Shown here piece after piece: positions 7,992 through 18,168 of a stretch of DNA of 64,000 bases. Under the pieces are notes generated by a model, which made no database searches, had not been told where the DNA came from, and was given only the letters and a program-made list of their open reading frames with translations. A program made the position numbers and the translations under genes. Each line of letters starts with the position of its first letter. Position 1 is the stretch's first letter. This stretch comes from Aureispira sp963837355 (GTDB lineage Bacteria; Bacteroidota; Bacteroidia; Chitinophagales; Saprospiraceae), in contig CAWIMY010000007.1 of assembly GCA_963837355.1 (NCBI GenBank), positions 1,488,001 through 1,552,000 of the forward strand, read 5' to 3'.

Positions 7992-10900
7992 TGTTTCATG
8001 TGATTGGGGAAAACCAAGATTCCTTAAATAAATTTCCGCCCGCGCTTATTTTAGCGCAGTTAGATACTTTAAATGCCCATTTTACTCGGAATAATACGAA
8101 CATCCGCTTTTGTTTAGCACAAAATTTACCGCTATCGTTGGTACAGGGTGGAGACACTTGGGCTGATTTTGGAACGACGGTAACTCCTGGACAAGCAGGG
8201 ATTACCTATACGTTAGACCTTAACAACACCTTGTCTCCTTTTGACTTGAGTAGTCTTAATTATACACAAGGTATAATGCCAGGCGCTTTGCCGTTTCCGC
8301 CAGAAGAATACTTGAGCATTTATGTGGTAGATTCCTTATTGCTACCAAACGGGGGCGAGGCTTTAGGAGTATCGAATATAGGACCGTCTTATGCTGCTAT
8401 GGATGGTATCGGGATCCATTACAATGGTTTTTTGAATACTACTGCTACTACTCCTATTTTAGGGAAAGTATTGGTGCACGAGGTAGGGCACTGGTTGGGA
8501 TTAAAACACGTGTTTGGTGATATATTTGGGGACGATGGCATTTGTGATACTTATGAACAGGGATTGGAAACGGCCGTTATGGGAATAAACGATTGTGTTA
8601 CTCCTTATACGACTAGTACTACTTGCCCTGTCACCATTCCGTATAATCAAGGGGAAAACTATATGGATTATCACCTTGAAAATTGCCTTAGTGTCTTTAC
8701 GGGAGGGCAAACAAATAGAATGCATCAAATATTGGATGTTGCCCGTCCTTTATTGCATTCCCAACTCAATCTTATTAATACAGGGATACGGCAGCCCAGT
8801 GGTTGTGTAGACGATCATACGGTAACTGCAGCTTTTACCAGTTCTACGGAGTATATTTGTAATGGAGAACCCGTAGATTTGGAGGGCAGCGATATAGCTT
8901 ATGCTAATTGGACATGGTCGGTCCATTGGGATAGCACCTTAAATAATAACCAGCCAGCACCGCTGTCTGCGTCTATGCAGTTGACAGATACTAGTGGGCA
9001 GCAATCTAGAGCTTTGACACAATTGTTTATTGATGTTCCTGGAACTTGGAGTATTGTGCTGACAGTACAGGATACGGTGAATGGTTTGCCCTTCACCATT
9101 ATGGATACCTTGTCTATAACCGTAGAAGACTGTAGTACTAGTCCGCAGCGCTATCGGTATACGAGCAATTTAAACAATAGCGATTGGAAATTTGAGTATT
9201 TATCGGTAGATACCTTAACGACTGTTGGGGCAGATACCACGGAAGGATATATCATAACAGGGTCTTCCATGGATTATTGGGGGCAACATACGGGTATATT
9301 AATGCAAGTAGATTTGACAGGACAAGTGGTTTGGAGACGCACTATTAGCCACCCTGGTGGAGCCGTTCGACTATTTGATGTAGCCAGTGGCTTTACTTAT
9401 CAAGGACAGCCTAATTGTTATGCCTTAACAGGTTATTTAAACAATGGAACGCGCCAAGACGTATTGGTGATGGTCGTCAGTAAACAGGGAACTACCCTGT
9501 ATCAAGAAACTTTTCCCTTAGACAATGCCAATGCTACGTTTAACATTGCTACTGGTTTTCACCTTATTGCTTTGTCGAGCGCTTTTAATAACCAATTGGC
9601 AGTGGTGGGTTTTGTAGGAGATGGAATAGCTGATTTAGATGATCGAGCGGGCTTTATTTTGGGGATTGATCCCAACTTGGGTATTGGTAATGCGTTGCAA
9701 TGGCAGCAATTTTATGAGTCCATTACACTCACTGGAAACGACTATGATGTTGCAGTGAGTCTGGTAGAGATAACCGCTGATTTTGGGAATGGCCCCGAAG
9801 CGACTATAATCGTAGGAGGAAATGCCAATCGCGCTTTGGCTACTGTAGGAAAAGGTATCTTTTTTAGCGGTCTCACCCCTAATACTACCACAGGAGTGGT
9901 AGAGCGTTGGAGACGGTATTATGAAACTATTGGCGGAAATATAGGATCTAATAAGCTGGTAAGTCTAGCTTGGGGAAATAATAGTTTAGTTGCCGCTGCT
10001 ACAACCGATATTTCTCATGGAACAACTATTATTTCGCTAGACGAAACAAATGGCAACATTAAAAATTCAGTTAGCGTCTTTGGAATACAAACTTATGAAT
10101 TGCTAATCAAAGACGCGGCTTGTGTGCTAGCAGGAGTCGATCCTAACTATGAAGTAACCACCTTTAAAATTCCCCTGCCAACCGCAGCGGGAACAAGTTG
10201 GAATACGTTGCCCCAAGCGATTAGTAGGAATTATACCGCTACGAGTGTTACAAACAACTATTTTTCCCCTTATTATCCACATAATCAATATTTTTATGGC
10301 GCCCCACAAAGTATGGTGACCGCCCCTAATGGTGGATATTTTGTGGTTATGCCTAATCAACTAACCACGGCTACTAACAATCCCAATGGTCAAAAAGAGG
10401 TAAGTTTTCTGAAGCTAGATGAGCGCTTAGTGGCGGCCTGCACAGGAGCAGGCGGACTTATTGCGCACAGCTTGCCTACCCCTTTAGATTCTTCGGCTAT
10501 AGGAGATACAATTCAGTTGCAATACACTCCTAGTGTAGACACGACCACTATAGTTAATGCAGGGCCTATGTGTATGCAGCAAGCTTGTACGGGATTCGCC
10601 ACCCATATAGAATATGGACTAAAATGTCCAGAAGATACCGTACAGTTGGATGCGAGTAGCTACATTACCTCTTTGGCTAATACTCGTTACCAATGGAGTC
10701 CTTTGTTCGGATTGGATAGCAGTGCCGCTCAAACCCTACAAGTAGCGGCCGTACCGGGAGAAACGGATATTTTATACCTATTCGAGGCTATAGATACCAT
10801 TACTGGCTGTGTTGTCTTAACAGTACGCTATTTTGTCATCAATCACCCCTCTACCTTAAACTCACGTAATATTATCGTTGATAATTGTGCGCAAACAGTA

Positions 10901-13900
10901 AGCATCAGTTCCAACCCTACCCTGACCAATATACAATGGCAGCAAGTGGGAACAGGGCTTTTAGCAGATACGACTATGACAATAATACCTAATCAAACGG
11001 GTTATTACTTGGCGACAGGTACCAATGCCTATGGCTGTATGGTCGCTACCGATACTGCTTTTTTACAAGTGCCCACTCCTTTGAGTGTCAGTTCCGTTGT
11101 TCAGCCGATCTCTTGCGCGGGAGCTGCTGATGGGGAAGTGGTCGCAACAGCACAAGGGGGCATTACGCCTTATACTTACTATTGGTCTACTGGACAACTG
11201 GGAAATACACTATCCTCCTTGGGAGCAGGAACCTATACGGTGACCGTCCAAGATGTTTGCGGAATCTTTTTGAGAGACACCGTAATTGTTACTGCACCCG
11301 CTATATTATCGAATACCAATAATGCCTCTGTTACAGGCTGTGGAACGGGGATTAGTGCTACAATCACCACCGCGACTACAGGTGGCACGACTCCTTATCA
11401 ATATTTGTGGTCTACAGGTGCTACTACTGCTTCGCTCCATAATTTGACCACAGGAACCTATACCGTGACCGTGACCGACGCTAACCAATGCTCTACTACG
11501 AGCAGCAGTACGCTTACCGTTCCTGACAGTTTACAACTAGGATTGAGCAGCAGTGCCGTACAATGTGCTACCGCGAATTCAGGCAGTGTAACGAGTGGGC
11601 TCACAGGCGGGAGTCTTCCGTATGTATATCAATGGTCGAATAATGCAACGACAGCCTCTCTTAGCAACGTAGCCGCGAACACCTATTGCTTAACGGTGAC
11701 GGATAGTCGGGGGTGTTTGGTGACCGATTGTGCGACCGTCGCTCCAGCGGCAGACCTACAGTTGATCAAAACTAGCTCGGCCACCACGGCAGTAGTGGGC
11801 GATACCATTACCTATACCATTGCTCTTATCAATAATTGCCAAAGCCCTCTTACCGTGGCTTTAGAGGATACCTTGCCGCTTGGGTTATTAATGGTACAAA
11901 GTACGCTTAACTACCAGTCTACGGATCGTAGATTGTCGGATGTAATTAGTTTGCCCGCAGGGGATAGTACGAGTCTTACTTACATGGTCTTAATAGCGAC
12001 CGACGGAAGTTGCGGACAAGGATTAACCCTAAACAATCGCGCTTGGGCTAGAGACACCAACAGCAGCGCTCTTTGGATCGATAGTGCGCAGGTAGTTATT
12101 AATGAGATCAACAACTCCTGTGACACGAGCGCCTTGCAACTGACGTTTCAACAGGCGATAGACGCGGGTTTATTATTGCCCATGACAGGCGTTATTAATG
12201 CTACCAATACCGCTCAGAACGTCGTGGTCAATGGGCAATGGCGACTCCTTCCAGGGCAGAATTATGATTTTGCGGCAGGATCTACCATTATTATGGAAGG
12301 GGGAGCAGAATGGATCGTTAGTCCAGATGCGGCGTTGTCTTTAGACAAAACTACCGTACAGGGTTGTGAATGTCTATGGTACCGCATTTTGGTAGAGAAA
12401 AGTGGCTCTTTTTCTAGCAGCAACAACAGTAAATTGGAAGATGCGCAATATGCCTTACAGACCCTAGATGCCAGTACTATCGAAGTGACCGACACGCGGT
12501 TCGAGAATAATTTCATAGGGTGGTATGTTGCTCCTCATCCTGATGGTGCACTACAAAATGTGTTTGTCAACAAATTTGAAGACAACTTATTCATCGGGCA
12601 AAGTATGAAACAGCCCTATGCAGGAGCACCCACCACCCCAGGGCTAACCACCGCTCGGGCACAGGTGCAAATCCCAGTATCACCTGCCGCTTCGCCCACT
12701 AACTTGGTGCGCAGTTTAGCAGGTGTTTATCTGTGGGATGTCGCCGCACTGAATTTAAATACCGCCCAACCCTCCAACAGCAATACCTTTACACGGCTGA
12801 CGGCAGGCATCGTAGCGTTCAATAGTAATTTGAGTATTAATTCGGGAACCTTTAACAACATTAACAAGGACATTACCCATTACGACCCCGATTTATCCTT
12901 TCACGGCTGTGGCATTCACGCCCAAGCAGAATCTTGGATTCCTACCCTCAGGGTTAGAGGCATGAGGCAAACAACAACGACCAATACTTTTCAACAATGT
13001 GTGGTAGGGATATCGGGTTTAGGAGTGAGTATGGATATAGATTTTTGTGGGATGAACTGTCCGAAAGATATGGGAATCCGTGCGACCTTATGTCAAGAAG
13101 CTTTCTTGTCCTTCAAAGATAACCACATGACCAACATCGAACGAGTGGGCATTGGGTGTTATTATAATGACATCGAAACAGAGCTTATTGTAGCGTACAA
13201 CAACTTGTTTTTACAAAACAGCACGGTTAATGCCTTACAGTTTAGAGCGGGAATCGCCATTGTAGAAGCAGGCTTGCACGAGCACAAAGTGGAGATACAA
13301 GAAAATACCGTAGAGAGTATCAACAGCCAGTTTGGCATTCAACTAAGCGGCGTAAAAGGAGCTAAGGTGACGGGCAACGAAGTCGTGCTAGCTGGAAACT
13401 ACAACCAAGTAGACCGCGCGGGTATTGCCGTACTCAATAGTGAAGCCAACTTAACGTGCAACTCTGTTCCTGGAGACAATACAGTTTTGAACAGCTCCCG
13501 AACCCGCAACTATGTAGGAGCGACCATCACCAACAGCCAATGGCAATGCAATACCGCCGACAAAGCCGATAAAGGGATGTATTTTGAAGGTATTAGCGAT
13601 GTCAATTTGATCGGCAACGAATTTCAAGACCACCAAACGGGCTTACTCTTAGAGGGCAATGCCATTATCGGGCAGCAACCCCACCACGGGAATCTGTGGA
13701 TTGGGAATGCAGGCGGGAATCCCGATGCGGTGAATTTGAATACGAGTACGGCTGGGCAGGGTGGTTCTTACATTGAGATAGATGGCTCTACTGGTAATTT
13801 TAATGACTTAGTGCCTAATAATTTTGCTAATCAAGGAGGATGGATAGATCCTTTTGCATCAGGAAATAATCTACGCTGTGATGGGGATTGTAATGTGGTA

Positions 13901-14908
13901 GAATCCACTTCCCTCTATCAACTCTCTTCTTACGAGCAGGCGGTAGCCAACCAAAGCTTTAGTACTAGCAGTTATACTAGCGCAGCGGTATATCAAGCGC
14001 AGCGCCAACTCTACCGCAATCTATGTGCTTATCCTAGTAGAATAACGTTAGACAGTAGTTTGGTGCAGTTTATGCAGCGTTGTCAAAACAACTGTATCAG
14101 CCACTTTGATAGTTTAGCAGAAGCCTGTCGCCATACCTTAACACTAGCTCCTAGTATACACCAGCAGTTGCAAGGGTTGCAGGGACAAGCCACTAGTTGC
14201 CAAGACAGCATTCAAGTACTGGATTCTATTTGGCAACAACAGCCACAGACCAGTATAAGAACAGCTCGCTTACAGCAGCAACAAGGATTACAACGAATAC
14301 AACAGCAACAAGCACAACTACTGAACACTTGGAATACTCAACAACGCTTACAACGCTCGATACTTGCCAATCGCAACCAAGCGTTTAACACTAGTGTACT
14401 ACACGAGAGCCACGAACAGCAGCTTGTACAGCTCTACTTAACCACCTTGGGGGCAGGAAAAGCGACCTTGACCTCTCAAGAGCGTAGTCAATTGCGCCAA
14501 TTAGCGGCTACTTGTCCACAAGAAGGTGGGGTTAGTGTGCATCAAGCTAGAGCGTTGTTATCGTTGGTAGAAGATGTTAATGTATTGGATTTTAGTTGCG
14601 TGGTCACTAAGAAGAACGACAAGTTAATAGAAGAAGAAATGACAGAGACGGCGCGTCAAGCATGGGCAATAAAACTTTATCCGAATCCCACGCAGCAGCA
14701 GTTAACGGTAGAAAGTACGGCAACGTTGAGTAAAGGGTATAGGGTGCAGGTTTACAATGCCTTAGGGCAGGTGGTCTTGGTACCGAATAAGCAGATAGCG
14801 CCCAATAGCTTATCGTTGGAGGTGGGACAACTTCCTGCAGGGATGTATGTGTTACAGCTCAGGGATGGGGAAGAGCGAGCGACGCTTACTTTTGTGGTGA
14901 TAGAATAA
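7991..14908 (+). CDS. Giant M43-type metallopeptidase/adhesin with SprB repeats, DUF11, beta-helix and T9SS sorting domain
   Basis: A 2305-residue ORF, opening at a GTG that overlaps the upstream TAG. In order: pappalysin-like M43 zinc peptidase (VHEVGHWLGLKH near nt 8474, then the glycine-rich and Cys-containing region to about 8760); an Ig/PKD-like part; a long propeller-like region; SprB-type repeats (GGITPYTYYWSTG, GGTTPYQYLWSTG, GGSLPYVYQWSNN; nt 11080-11750); a DUF11-like domain (VVGDTITYTIALINN); a right-handed beta-helix stretch (about 12100-13850); a Gln-rich helical segment; and a C-terminal T9SS type A domain starting LYPNPTQQQL and ending in a short beta-strand. It is a likely surface-exported protease or adhesin. 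It has no signal peptide of its own; that is in the frameshifted ORF upstream. Confidence 0.88.
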   Translation: MFHVIGENQDSLNKFPPALILAQLDTLNAHFTRNNTNIRFCLAQNLPLSLVQGGDTWADFGTTVTPGQAGITYTLDLNNTLSPFDLSSLNYTQGIMPGALPFPPEEYLSIYVVDSLLLPNGGEALGVSNIGPSYAAMDGIGIHYNGFLNTTATTPILGKVLVHEVGHWLGLKHVFGDIFGDDGICDTYEQGLETAVMGINDCVTPYTTSTTCPVTIPYNQGENYMDYHLENCLSVFTGGQTNRMHQILDVARPLLHSQLNLINTGIRQPSGCVDDHTVTAAFTSSTEYICNGEPVDLEGSDIAYANWTWSVHWDSTLNNNQPAPLSASMQLTDTSGQQSRALTQLFIDVPGTWSIVLTVQDTVNGLPFTIMDTLSITVEDCSTSPQRYRYTSNLNNSDWKFEYLSVDTLTTVGADTTEGYIITGSSMDYWGQHTGILMQVDLTGQVVWRRTISHPGGAVRLFDVASGFTYQGQPNCYALTGYLNNGTRQDVLVMVVSKQGTTLYQETFPLDNANATFNIATGFHLIALSSAFNNQLAVVGFVGDGIADLDDRAGFILGIDPNLGIGNALQWQQFYESITLTGNDYDVAVSLVEITADFGNGPEATIIVGGNANRALATVGKGIFFSGLTPNTTTGVVERWRRYYETIGGNIGSNKLVSLAWGNNSLVAAATTDISHGTTIISLDETNGNIKNSVSVFGIQTYELLIKDAACVLAGVDPNYEVTTFKIPLPTAAGTSWNTLPQAISRNYTATSVTNNYFSPYYPHNQYFYGAPQSMVTAPNGGYFVVMPNQLTTATNNPNGQKEVSFLKLDERLVAACTGAGGLIAHSLPTPLDSSAIGDTIQLQYTPSVDTTTIVNAGPMCMQQACTGFATHIEYGLKCPEDTVQLDASSYITSLANTRYQWSPLFGLDSSAAQTLQVAAVPGETDILYLFEAIDTITGCVVLTVRYFVINHPSTLNSRNIIVDNCAQTVSISSNPTLTNIQWQQVGTGLLADTTMTIIPNQTGYYLATGTNAYGCMVATDTAFLQVPTPLSVSSVVQPISCAGAADGEVVATAQGGITPYTYYWSTGQLGNTLSSLGAGTYTVTVQDVCGIFLRDTVIVTAPAILSNTNNASVTGCGTGISATITTATTGGTTPYQYLWSTGATTASLHNLTTGTYTVTVTDANQCSTTSSSTLTVPDSLQLGLSSSAVQCATANSGSVTSGLTGGSLPYVYQWSNNATTASLSNVAANTYCLTVTDSRGCLVTDCATVAPAADLQLIKTSSATTAVVGDTITYTIALINNCQSPLTVALEDTLPLGLLMVQSTLNYQSTDRRLSDVISLPAGDSTSLTYMVLIATDGSCGQGLTLNNRAWARDTNSSALWIDSAQVVINEINNSCDTSALQLTFQQAIDAGLLLPMTGVINATNTAQNVVVNGQWRLLPGQNYDFAAGSTIIMEGGAEWIVSPDAALSLDKTTVQGCECLWYRILVEKSGSFSSSNNSKLEDAQYALQTLDASTIEVTDTRFENNFIGWYVAPHPDGALQNVFVNKFEDNLFIGQSMKQPYAGAPTTPGLTTARAQVQIPVSPAASPTNLVRSLAGVYLWDVAALNLNTAQPSNSNTFTRLTAGIVAFNSNLSINSGTFNNINKDITHYDPDLSFHGCGIHAQAESWIPTLRVRGMRQTTTTNTFQQCVVGISGLGVSMDIDFCGMNCPKDMGIRATLCQEAFLSFKDNHMTNIERVGIGCYYNDIETELIVAYNNLFLQNSTVNALQFRAGIAIVEAGLHEHKVEIQENTVESINSQFGIQLSGVKGAKVTGNEVVLAGNYNQVDRAGIAVLNSEANLTCNSVPGDNTVLNSSRTRNYVGATITNSQWQCNTADKADKGMYFEGISDVNLIGNEFQDHQTGLLLEGNAIIGQQPHHGNLWIGNAGGNPDAVNLNTSTAGQGGSYIEIDGSTGNFNDLVPNNFANQGGWIDPFASGNNLRCDGDCNVVESTSLYQLSSYEQAVANQSFSTSSYTSAAVYQAQRQLYRNLCAYPSRITLDSSLVQFMQRCQNNCISHFDSLAEACRHTLTLAPSIHQQLQGLQGQATSCQDSIQVLDSIWQQQPQTSIRTARLQQQQGLQRIQQQQAQLLNTWNTQQRLQRSILANRNQAFNTSVLHESHEQQLVQLYLTTLGAGKATLTSQERSQLRQLAATCPQEGGVSVHQARALLSLVEDVNVLDFSCVVTKKNDKLIEEEMTETARQAWAIKLYPNPTQQQLTVESTATLSKGYRVQVYNALGQVVLVPNKQIAPNSLSLEVGQLPAGMYVLQLRDGEERATLTFVVIE

Positions 14909-14948
14909 GTAAAGGCAGGCGTTATTAATAAATTAAGTAACCCAATGG

Positions 14949-14981
14949 GCGCTTAGAAGGGGAGCTTTCTAAGCGCTTTTT
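14949..14981 (+). terminator. Rho-independent terminator
   Basis: Perfect 10-bp stem GCGCTTAGAA / TTCTAAGCGC followed by TTTTT, 40 bp after the giant protein's stop. The same hairpin recurs after three of the four downstream paralogues. Confidence 0.8.
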
Positions 14982-14993
14982 AATTAATAATTC

Positions 14994-16492
14994 ATGAGAA
15001 GAGTATTGCTATACGATAATGCTGTTATGGCTAGGGTATACTGTCTTATGCCCAACAGCACGATAATATCTGGATTCAAGGGGTAGAGCGTAGTACCAGC
15101 ACGCATTTAGACTTTAGTGGCGGCACGCTGCAAGTTGATTCTATGGTAAGAAACATGCCCATGAGTAGATTAGGTTATAGCATGTCGGATAGCGTAGGAA
15201 ATTTAATTTTTTATACCAATGGGATCAAGATTAATAATGCTCAAAAACAATTGATGGAGAATGGGGATAGCCTGAACCCTGGACAGGTGGCGGATGATTT
15301 TAGAAATTCAGGGTACCCAATTCCCAACAGCATTATTAGTGTGCCGCACCCCAACCAAGCCCACCAGTATTATGTGTTTCACAACTCGATTACGTATGCT
15401 TCGGATATTGCAGGTTATGGAGAGCATTTGTACTATAGTTTGGTTGATATGACGGCCAACAATGGCTTAGGGCGGGTGGTGATGAAGAATCAAATTTTGA
15501 GTTCGGATAGCATTGGTCGGGGGCAATTGCAGGCGGTGAAACATGGCAATGGGCGCGATTGGTGGCTGATTCAGTACATGGCGACGAATTCTAATGGGTT
15601 GCAGGTATTTTTGGTCGCAGGGGATAGTGTGGTGTTGCAGCATCAACAGTATATAGGCCGTGTTCATGTAGGAGCAGGTTGGCGGGGACAGTCGGTTTTC
15701 TCGCCTGATGGGTCGGTTTATGTCAGGTACGATGATCACGACGACATCAATATTTATAATTTTGACCGCTGTTCGGGCTATTTTTCTAATGCCCTGCATA
15801 TTCCCATTCAAGATTCTACGGATATTCTTCCACAGGGCTATTTTGTTGGCGTAGCGATTTCGCCTAACAATCGGTATTTGTATGCAGGGTCGTACCATTA
15901 CCTCTATCAATTTGATTTGCAGGCAGTGGATATTGCAGCTTCCAAAGACACGGTGGCTACTTGGGATGGCACTTGGGGGCAGTATTATCCCGCCCATTTT
16001 GGTGCGCTTCGATTGGGGGCTGATAATAAGATTTATGCGTTACCTCTACGGACTAAATACTTACACACCATAGAAGATCCGAACATTGGCGGTATGGGGT
16101 GTAATGTGCAGCAGCGCTCGGTTACCTTGTATAATTTTAGCCAGACTTTTTTACCGAACTACCCGCCCTATCGCACAGCAGCGTTGCAGGGCAGTGGCTG
16201 CGATACCTTGGTGATTGGGACTACGCGCTTGGCAGGCAAGCCAGCTTTTGAGGTGCAGCTTTATCCGAATCCCACGCAGCAGCAGTTAACGGTAGAAAGT
16301 ACGGCAATGTTGAGTAAGTCATATCGTGTACAAGTTTACAATGCCTTAGGGCAGGTGGTCTTGGTACCGAATAAGCAGATAGCGCCCAATAGCTTATCGT
16401 TGGAGGTGGGACAACTTCCCGCAGGGATGTATGTCTTGCAGCTCAGGGATGGGGAAGAGCGAGCGACGCTTACTTTTGTGGTAATCCAGTAG
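14994..16492 (+). pseudogene. T9SS surface protein, tandem copy A1, with broken signal peptide
   Basis: First of four paralogues. From 15050 to the stop the frame reads a full-length match to copy A2, ending in the T9SS sorting domain. The start, however, is disrupted. The ATG at 14994 aligns with the ATG of copy A2, but two single-base insertions (near 15012 and 15041) put the signal peptide out of frame with the body, and translation from 14994 would stop at 15084-15086. An internal ATG at 15143 would give 449 residues without export signal. The body resembles Bacteroidota propeller-like proteins with the LIFYTNG, HNSITY and EDPNIGGMGC patterns. Probably not exported as it stands. Confidence 0.75.
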
Positions 16493-16530
16493 AAAGGTGG
16501 CCACTTTAGCAAAAAATGAGTCCTAACGAG

Positions 16531-16565
16531 GCGCTTAGGAGGTAGGAGTCTTCTAAGCGCTTTTT
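16531..16565 (+). terminator. Rho-independent terminator after copy A1
   Basis: GCGCTTAGGA / TTCTAAGCGC stem (one G-U pair) followed by TTTTT; same family as the hairpin at 14949. Confidence 0.75.
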
Positions 16566-16577
16566 AAATAGGAGTAT

Positions 16578-18080
16578 ATGTTTAATAAATTTTTATTTTT
16601 GGTATCATTGTTATTAATCCATCATTCGACGGCTGCCCAACAGCACGATAATATTTGGATGGTAGGGGTGGAATGGTCGTCTAGTACTTTTCTCAATTTT
16701 TCATTAGGGAGTGGACAAGTAGATACTGTTGTTCGAGACTTACAAATGGTAGCCTTGGGCTATAGCATGTCGGACAGCGTAGGGAATTTAATTTTTTATA
16801 CCAATGGGATCAAGATTAATAATGCTCAAAAACAATTGATGGAGAATGGCGATAGCCTGAATCCTGGACAGGTAGCGGATGATTTTAGAAATTCAGATTA
16901 CCCAATTCCCAACAGCATTATTAGTGTGCCGCACCCCAACCAAGCCCACCAGTATTATGTGTTTCACAACTCGATTACGTATGCTTCGGATATTGCAGGT
17001 TATGGAGAGCATTTGTACTATAGCGTGGTCGATATGACGGCAAACAATGGTTTGGGGCGCGTGGTGACGAAGAATCAAATTTTGAGTTCGGATAGTATCG
17101 GCAGGGGGCAGTTGCAGGCGGTGAAACATGGTAATGGGCGCGATTGGTGGCTGATTCAATACATGGCGACGAATTCTAATGGGTTGCAGGTATTTTTGGT
17201 CGCAGGGGATAGTGTGGTGTTGCAGCATCAACAGTACATAGGCCGCGTTCATGTAGGAGCAGGTTGGCGCGGACAGTCGGTTTTCTCGCCTGATGGGTCG
17301 GTTTATGTCAGGTACGATGATCACGACGACATCAATATTTATAATTTTGACCGCTGTTCGGGCTATTTTTCTAATGCGCGGCATGTTCCTATTCAGGATT
17401 CTACGGATACGTTTCCACAAGGCTACTTTACAGGGGTAGCGATTTCGCCGAACAATCGTTATTTGTATGCGGGGTCTTATCGGCATATTTATCAATTTGA
17501 TTTACAGGCAGTGGATATAGCCGCCTCCAAGGACACGGTGGCTACTTGGGATGGGGTTCGGTCGAGTCAGGGTTACCCGATAGCGTTCAGTATGCTAAAG
17601 CTAGGGCCCGATGGTAAAATATATGTGCTGCCTCTACACACCAAAAATCTACACACCATAGAAGATCCGAACATTGGCGGTATGGGGTGTAATGTGCAGC
17701 AGCGCTCGGTTACCTTGTATAATTTTAGCCAGACTTTTTTACCGAACTACCCGCCCTATCGCACAGTAGCGTTGCAGGGCAGTGGCTGCGATACCTTGGT
17801 GATTGGGACTATGCGCTTGGCAGGCAAGCCAGCTTTTGAGGTACAGCTTTATCCGAATCCCACGCAGCAGCAGTTAACGGTAGAAAGTACGGCAACGTTG
17901 AGTAAAGGGTATCGGGTGCAGGTGTACAATGCCTTAGGGCAAGTGGTCTTGGTACCGAATAAGCAGATAGCGCCCAATAGCTTATCGTTGGAGGTGGGAC
18001 AGCTTCCTGCAGGGATGTATGTGTTACAGCTCAGGGATGGGGAAGAGCGAGCGACGCTTACTTTTGTGGTGATAGAGTAA
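16578..18080 (+). CDS. T9SS-exported surface protein, tandem copy B1
   Basis: An intact 500-residue protein and the best representative of the array. It has an N-terminal signal peptide (MFNKFLFLVSLLLIHHSTAAQ), then a body of about 390 residues with repeated short beta motifs (FSPDGSVYVRYDDHDDINIY, ISPNNRYLYAGSYRHIYQFD) that suggests a beta-propeller. The C-terminal T9SS type A domain begins LYPNPTQQQL and contains LPAGMYVLQL. It is expected to be secreted across the outer membrane and attached to the surface. I do not recognise an enzymatic motif. It lies between hairpin terminators, so each copy may be its own transcription unit, but no clear TAnnTTTG promoter was found in the short gaps. 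Confidence 0.85.
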   Translation: MFNKFLFLVSLLLIHHSTAAQQHDNIWMVGVEWSSSTFLNFSLGSGQVDTVVRDLQMVALGYSMSDSVGNLIFYTNGIKINNAQKQLMENGDSLNPGQVADDFRNSDYPIPNSIISVPHPNQAHQYYVFHNSITYASDIAGYGEHLYYSVVDMTANNGLGRVVTKNQILSSDSIGRGQLQAVKHGNGRDWWLIQYMATNSNGLQVFLVAGDSVVLQHQQYIGRVHVGAGWRGQSVFSPDGSVYVRYDDHDDINIYNFDRCSGYFSNARHVPIQDSTDTFPQGYFTGVAISPNNRYLYAGSYRHIYQFDLQAVDIAASKDTVATWDGVRSSQGYPIAFSMLKLGPDGKIYVLPLHTKNLHTIEDPNIGGMGCNVQQRSVTLYNFSQTFLPNYPPYRTVALQGSGCDTLVIGTMRLAGKPAFEVQLYPNPTQQQLTVESTATLSKGYRVQVYNALGQVVLVPNKQIAPNSLSLEVGQLPAGMYVLQLRDGEERATLTFVVIE

Positions 18081-18121
18081 GTAAAGGTAGGCGCTTTAGC
18101 AAAAAATAAGTCACCAACGAG

Positions 18122-18156
18122 GCGCTTAGAAGCTGGGAGTCTTCTAAGCGCTTTTT
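18122..18156 (+). terminator. Rho-independent terminator after copy B1
   Basis: Perfect 11-bp stem GCGCTTAGAAG / CTTCTAAGCGC followed by TTTTT. Confidence 0.8.
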
Positions 18157-18168
18157 AAATAATAATTC

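Noticed and set aside
7980..7995. Programmed -1 frameshift between LamG and M43 ORFs
   Set aside because: The junction (TTCTTCCAGTAG) has no X-XXY-YYZ slippery heptamer and I see no strong downstream pseudoknot; a simple C deletion explains it better.
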